Origin: Streptomyces afghaniensis 772
GTDB taxonomy: Bacteria; Actinomycetota; Actinomycetes; Streptomycetales; Streptomycetaceae
Direction of reading: 5' to 3'
Assembly (NCBI GenBank): GCA_000415505.1
Contig: KE354297.1
Span: 1-32,750 of the forward strand
Length of the DNA: 32,750 nucleotides
Within the stretch, counting starts at the first letter, position 1, and each line of letters opens with the position of its first letter. The translations under genes and the position numbers were made by a program. Under the pieces are notes generated by a model, which had not been told where the DNA came from, did not search any database, and worked only from the letters and a program-made list of their open reading frames with translations. Positions 28,529-32,750 of the stretch are shown here, piece by piece.

Positions 28529-29182
28529 GTGACCCTCGGCCTGCCCGCACCGCACCGACCCGACCTGCTGGCCGCGCCCGTGCTCGCCCGGCGCGCCTCG
28601 CGCGGGCGGCTGTTCACCGGTTCCGAGGTGACCGGAGAGCGGCTCGCGACCGTGCTGCACCACACCGCCGAGGGGCTGCGCGAGCTGGCACGCGACTGTC
28701 CCGACGGACTCGGCGCGCGAGCGGCGGAGACGGCGCTGTACTGCGCGGTGCACCGCGTCCACGGTGTCGCCCCGGGCTGGTACCGCTACCTGGCGGGTCC
28801 GCACGCCCTGCTGCCGGTCGGCGCGGGAGCCGACCCGGACTGTGCGCGGCGGGTCCAGGAGGCTCTGTTCGCGGCCTCCTTCAACGCCGAGCTGGCCGCC
28901 TTCACGGTGCACGTGGTGACCCCGCTCGACTGGCGCGGCGCGGTGGGGGCGCGGCCCTACCGCGAGCAGCAACTGGCCGTCGGCGCGGCGGTCGAGGGCG
29001 TGACGCTCTGCGCGGCGGCCGCGGCGGAGGACCTCAGCGGGCACGCCGTGCTCGGGTTCGACGTGACGGCGATGGACCGGGCCTACGGCCTCGAAGACAG
29101 CGGCAGCGGCACACAGGCGCAGGTCTGCGTGGGGGCGTTGCGCTCCGATCCGAACTGGGAGATTGCGGTGATTCCGCGGTGA
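28529..29182 (+). CDS. nosF: NosF C-terminal part: second nitroreductase-like domain, or separate small dehydrogenase subunit
   Basis: 217 residues from a GTG at 28529, or the downstream half of a fused nosF. It starts like a SagB/nitroreductase domain (LAAPVLARRASRGRLF, LATVLHHTAEGL), continues with YRYLAGPHALLPVG and EEDLSGHAVLGFDVTAMDRAYG-like segments, and ends QVCVGALRSDPNWEIAV. No Shine-Dalgarno sequence precedes the GTG, so separate translation would need coupling to an upstream stop. If the upstream frame is repaired by one C, that stop (28530-28532) overlaps this GTG as GTGA, the same junction as nosK/nosJ and nosF/nosE. The stop of this frame overlaps the nosE start. Confidence 0.82.
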   Translation: MTLGLPAPHRPDLLAAPVLARRASRGRLFTGSEVTGERLATVLHHTAEGLRELARDCPDGLGARAAETALYCAVHRVHGVAPGWYRYLAGPHALLPVGAGADPDCARRVQEALFAASFNAELAAFTVHVVTPLDWRGAVGARPYREQQLAVGAAVEGVTLCAAAAAEDLSGHAVLGFDVTAMDRAYGLEDSGSGTQAQVCVGALRSDPNWEIAVIPR

Positions 29183-32019
29183 CGACGACCGACCATGACA
29201 CGCCACATCACGCAGCAGCGCGGGACGCAGCAGCGCTGCGCAGCTCAGCGCAGGACGTCACGGCACGCGACCGGGCACAGCAGGCGGCCGGATTCAGCCC
29301 GTACTACCTCTTCCGCCGCGGCACGCTCGGCCTGCCCGCGCTGGAAGGGCTGGCACCGAGCCGGACGTGGCCGCTCCTGGCGGAGGCCGAGCGCGCGAGG
29401 GCTCGCCGCGAGGAGCTGCGCGACCGGCTGGAGGACGCGCTGTACGAAGCCGTACCGGCGCTGGCCACCGAGGAGCGGCACGAGATCCTGGGGCTGCGTC
29501 GTGCCATCCACAACGACCGCCTCCCCGACGCCCCGGACGCCGTCCGGCTCCTGGAGGACGAGCCGCGCGAGCTGCTGGAGGCATGGCTGCGGCACCGCGC
29601 CGACGGCACGCGGCTGATGCGGGAGGCGGAGGCCGCGCTCGCCGCCGAACTGGACGCGGGCCGCCGTGTCCTGGCGGACACCGCCCACCAGGAGGACTTC
29701 CAGCGAGGGCTCCAGCTGTCGGACGAGCGCACCTGGCGGACCGTGCTCGACTACGCCGCCGATCCGTTCTCACCTCGCCGCAAGCCCAGCCGGAGACGCC
29801 GCGTCGAGAACACCCTGACCAGCTTCGCGTACCGGGTCGTCTTCAAGCCCTCGCCGTTCGCGTCCTTCACCGAGATCGGCGCCGCCCCGTGGCAACCGGG
29901 CACCACCGAGCACCAGCCGGAGCCCGCGCCGAAGGGACGGCCCGTGCAGGCGCGGCTCAGCGCCGGCCTGCTCTCCTGGATGGCGTACGAACTGCACCGG
30001 CTCGACCGCGCCGACGAGCTCATGCGCATCCGGCTCAACAACTCGCTGACCGCGCGGGGCGACCGGGTGTTCTGCGTCCAGCGCGCCCCCGACGGCGCCG
30101 AGGAGGCCGCGTACGGCACCTCGCGCGTCGTCAGCGCCCGCGACACCGCCTTGCTGCACCTGCTGCGGCAGCTGCTCGCGGACGGCGAACGGCCCGAACG
30201 GTACGTCCGCGACAGGCTGGTGGCGGCCGGACTGGCCCCGCAGGCCGCGGCCAAGGCCCTGGACCAGCTCGTCCGGGCCGGTATCTGCCACCGTGGACTC
30301 GGGCTGCCGGACCAGCACCCGCGTCCGGCTCAGGCCATCGCCCAGCGGCTGCGCGGACTGGGCACCGACCAGGCGGGCGGTTGCGCCGTGGTCTTCGAGC
30401 GCCTCCAGGCCATCGAGGACGGTTTCTCCGCCGCGACGGCGCGGCGCCGTGCCGCGCTCCTGGCCGAGGTACGGGAACAGGTCGACGCCTTCGTGGCCGC
30501 CGTCGGCTGCCGGGCACCGGCCCCCGAGGCGATGCGCTCCACGCTGTACGAGGACGTCGGCACCCGGGAACCCGCCCGCACCTGGCAGCCAGCGCTCCTG
30601 GAGGAGAACCGCTGGGCCCTGGAGCTGTTCCAGCGGGTCGTCCCCGTGCTGGACGACGCGAGCATCGAGAAGGCGGGCCTGTACGCCTTCTTCACCGGCC
30701 GGTACGGGGAGCCGGCGGCCGACGTGCCGTTCACCGAGTTCTACCGGGCCTTCTCCGAGCTGTCCCCGGCCGAGGCGAGCGCGGTCGCCGGCGGCCTCGG
30801 CGATCCGCACTGCGACGACATTCGCCGGCTGCGCCGGGAGTTCGCTGATCTGCTGCGTACCGAACTGCGTACCGGACCGCGTACCGAACTCCGCCTCGAC
30901 CCGGACCGGTTGCGCGCGTTCGCGGACCGGCTGCCCCCGGCCCTGGCCCCCTGGCGGTCCGCCGCCTACCGCGTGCAGTTCGCCGCCGACCCCGGCCGGC
31001 GGATCGCCGTCGTCAACGGCGTCACCACCGGACACGGCGTGTTCTTCTCCCGCTTCTGCGAACTGCTGGAGCCGGACCGGCCGGACACCTGGAGCCTCAC
31101 CGAGGCTCTGCGCGACCGGATCGCCGAGACGACACCCCGGCAGTGCGACATCACGGCGGTGCTCGGCCTCAACTTCAACCTGCACCCACGCCTCAGCCCG
31201 TACGAACTCGTCTACCCCGGCTCCGTCCCGCACACCGCCGCCGACCGCGACCACACGCTCACCCTCGCGGACCTCGTCGTCCGGCCCGATCCGGCGCGGC
31301 GCGTGCTGACGCTGGTCAGCGTCCGGGACGGGCAGCCGCTGGACCTCGTACCGCTCAACTTCCTCTACCCCGCGGCGGCGCCCGCCCTCTACCGGCTGCT
31401 GTGCGCGTTCGCCCCCACGCGTACGTACCGGGGCGGGCTGTGGGACCAGCTGGACCGGGCCGACGCCCTCGCGGGACGGGCCGCCGGGCACACCGGCGCA
31501 CCGACGGCCGAGCGGACGCGGCCGCGCGTACTCCTCGGGGACATGGTGCTCGACCGCGCGTCGTGGCGGTGTCCCACCGATGCCGTTCCGGCCGGGGAGG
31601 GTCTGGAACGCCAGGAGGCCGGCGCCCTCGCCGCGTTCGACCGCTGGCGCCGGGACCGGGGCATACCCCGGCACACCTTCTTCCGCATCACCGCGGCACC
31701 GGCCGTCGCGCCGGGCGAGCACGACCTGCTGGCGGAGACCAGGCGGTGGGCTCTCGAAGCGCGCACGGCCAGGCTGCACAAACCGCACTACCTCGACGCC
31801 CGCAACCCCTTCCTGCTCCAGATCCTGGCCCGGCAGCTCGCGGAGGCCGGCGACGGGGCCACGGTCACCTTCCACGAATGCCTGCCGCACGCCGAGGACT
31901 ACGACGGACGGGACGGCCGCCCCACCGGCGCCGAGGAGTTCTTCGTCGAGCTCACCCTCGGACCCTCGGCGGCCGACGCGGCCCCGCACACCCGAGGGGA
32001 CGACGATGTCAACGACTGA
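29179..32019 (+). CDS. nosE: NosE, LanB-type dehydratase, tRNA-dependent glutamylation subunit
   Basis: 946 residues from the GTG at 29179, overlapping the preceding stop (GTGA). It matches the large N-terminal part of class I lantibiotic dehydratases: FSPYYLFRRGTLGLPALEGL at the start, the segment RVENTLTSFAYRVVFKPSPFASFTEIG, AAYRVQFAADPGRRIAVVNGVTTGHGVFFSRFCELL, and near the C terminus DARNPFLLQILARQLAEAG. In thiopeptide clusters this subunit uses Glu-tRNA(Glu) to glutamylate core Ser and Thr, and the eliminase is a separate protein, here NosD. A short internal repeat, LRTELRTGPRTELR, lies near residues 558-571. The 3' end overlaps nosD by 14 nt. Confidence 0.93.
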   Translation: MTTTDHDTPHHAAARDAAALRSSAQDVTARDRAQQAAGFSPYYLFRRGTLGLPALEGLAPSRTWPLLAEAERARARREELRDRLEDALYEAVPALATEERHEILGLRRAIHNDRLPDAPDAVRLLEDEPRELLEAWLRHRADGTRLMREAEAALAAELDAGRRVLADTAHQEDFQRGLQLSDERTWRTVLDYAADPFSPRRKPSRRRRVENTLTSFAYRVVFKPSPFASFTEIGAAPWQPGTTEHQPEPAPKGRPVQARLSAGLLSWMAYELHRLDRADELMRIRLNNSLTARGDRVFCVQRAPDGAEEAAYGTSRVVSARDTALLHLLRQLLADGERPERYVRDRLVAAGLAPQAAAKALDQLVRAGICHRGLGLPDQHPRPAQAIAQRLRGLGTDQAGGCAVVFERLQAIEDGFSAATARRRAALLAEVREQVDAFVAAVGCRAPAPEAMRSTLYEDVGTREPARTWQPALLEENRWALELFQRVVPVLDDASIEKAGLYAFFTGRYGEPAADVPFTEFYRAFSELSPAEASAVAGGLGDPHCDDIRRLRREFADLLRTELRTGPRTELRLDPDRLRAFADRLPPALAPWRSAAYRVQFAADPGRRIAVVNGVTTGHGVFFSRFCELLEPDRPDTWSLTEALRDRIAETTPRQCDITAVLGLNFNLHPRLSPYELVYPGSVPHTAADRDHTLTLADLVVRPDPARRVLTLVSVRDGQPLDLVPLNFLYPAAAPALYRLLCAFAPTRTYRGGLWDQLDRADALAGRAAGHTGAPTAERTRPRVLLGDMVLDRASWRCPTDAVPAGEGLERQEAGALAAFDRWRRDRGIPRHTFFRITAAPAVAPGEHDLLAETRRWALEARTARLHKPHYLDARNPFLLQILARQLAEAGDGATVTFHECLPHAEDYDGRDGRPTGAEEFFVELTLGPSAADAAPHTRGDDDVND

Positions 32020-32750
32020 GTGGTACGGCCTGCACATCCACCGCTACACCGAGCAGGACGCCTTCCTGGTGGACGCGGTGGCCCCGGCCGTCGCCCCGCT
32101 GTACGACTCGGGGGTCCTGGAGCGCTCCTTCTTCCTCCGCTACTGGCAGGGCGGCCACCACATCCGCCTGCGACTGCGTCTCGCCGGGCCCGACCCCGAG
32201 TCCGGGGAGCGGCACGTACGCGAGGTGGCCGGCCGGCTCGCCGCCCACCTGGCCGAGTTCCCCGGAGGCACCGGTCCCACCGCCGAGGAGTTCCGGGACG
32301 CCCAGGCCACCATGGCGGCGCTGGAGTCGGAGACGCCCGACGAGCTGCGCCCGCCGGACTCCATCCACCGGGTCCCGTACACGCCGGAGTACGGCAAGTA
32401 CGGGGGAGAGGACGGTGTCGCCATCGCCGAGCGGTTCTTCGACCGCAGCAGCGCGGTGGCGCTGGCCGCGCTGCGCGCCATCGACGGGTCCTCCGCCAAG
32501 CGGCTCGGCACTGCCTTCTCCATGATGCTGCGCGGTCTGGGCGCCGCCCGGCTGTCCCCGGCCGACATGGCGGCCTTCTTCGCCCACTACTGCCTGGTGT
32601 GGTCGCCGTACGTCTTCGACCGGTTCCTCGACACCTGGCCGGACCTGCTGAGCCGGCGCCGGGCCCCCACCGCCGCGCACGCCGCACGGCTGCTGGGCCT
32701 GCCGCACCCGCCGGACGCGCCGTCGGACCCGTTCGGCCGGGCCGTGCACG
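32006..32750 (+). CDS. nosD: NosD, LanB-type glutamate-elimination subunit (partial, runs off the right edge)
   Basis: The first 248 residues of an open frame that has no stop before the window ends. ATG 32006 lies inside the end of nosE. The N terminus MSTTEWYGLHIHRYTEQDAF and SFFLRYWQGGHHIRLRLRL match the thiopeptide/lantibiotic dehydratase C-terminal (SpaB_C, thiopep_ocin) family. IHRVPYTPEYGKYGGEDGVAIAERFFDRSS is the conserved region where glutamate elimination occurs in LanB enzymes. It should complete dehydration of NosE-glutamylated Ser and Thr to dehydroalanine and dehydrobutyrine. The expected nosC, nosB and nosA genes lie to the right and cannot be seen. Confidence 0.92.
   Translation, partial: MSTTEWYGLHIHRYTEQDAFLVDAVAPAVAPLYDSGVLERSFFLRYWQGGHHIRLRLRLAGPDPESGERHVREVAGRLAAHLAEFPGGTGPTAEEFRDAQATMAALESETPDELRPPDSIHRVPYTPEYGKYGGEDGVAIAERFFDRSSAVALAALRAIDGSSAKRLGTAFSMMLRGLGAARLSPADMAAFFAHYCLVWSPYVFDRFLDTWPDLLSRRRAPTAAHAARLLGLPHPPDAPSDPFGRAVH

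Noticed and set aside
29179-32019. A CRISPR array or other regularly spaced repeats in the right half
   Set aside because: Only short gene-internal repeats such as LRTELRTGPRTELR were seen; there are no repeat-spacer units.

Overview
The window is chromosomal DNA of a Streptomyces (very high GC, strong G/C third-position bias, GTG and TTG starts, a tRNA-Trp(CCA) next to secE, and two lipoprotein genes between rplA and rplJ as in other Streptomyces). It contains two blocks that meet about 60 bp downstream of rpoC.

Block 1 (about 1-15,740) is the conserved transcription/translation block: aspC (minus strand), tRNA-Trp, secE, nusG, rplK, rplA, two LolA/LppX-like lipoprotein genes, the L10 leader with rplJ and rplL, then rpoB and rpoC. 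Strong intrinsic terminators or hairpins follow nusG, rplA, rplL and rpoC. aspC carries two single-base frame breaks and nusG one. All three are missing G or C bases in short G/C runs of otherwise perfectly conserved genes, so they are most likely sequence errors and not real mutations.

Block 2 (about 15,750 to the right edge) is a thiopeptide gene cluster. The precursor gene at 19,645-19,797 (minus) encodes a 37-residue leader and the 13-residue core SCTTCECCCSCSS, which is the nosiheptide core. Around it are the nos genes: nosP (SARP activator), nosO (pyridine-forming enzyme) and nosN (radical SAM C1 transfer) to the left on the minus strand, then nosL (Trp to 3-methyl-2-indolic acid), nosK, nosJ and nosI (indolic acid loading and transfer), nosH and nosG (azole cyclodehydratase), nosF (azoline dehydrogenase, reading frame broken between two domains), nosE and the start of nosD (split LanB-type dehydratase) on the plus strand. 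The expected nosC, nosB and nosA lie beyond the right edge.

Logic of the pathway: NosE/D dehydrate Ser/Thr of the NosM core; NosH binds the leader and with NosG and NosF turns Cys into thiazoles; NosL makes the indole acid, NosI activates it onto carrier NosJ, NosK moves it to the peptide, NosN closes the side ring; NosO makes the central pyridine and removes the leader. The divergent nosM/nosL intergenic region holds a striking array of CGCT elements repeated every 11 bp, the hallmark of a SARP operator, which I assign to NosP. The cluster itself is a known type. The less expected points are its location beside rpoBC and rplK, the operator array, tandem hairpins behind nosM, the nosF break, and the absence of any visible self-resistance gene in the window.
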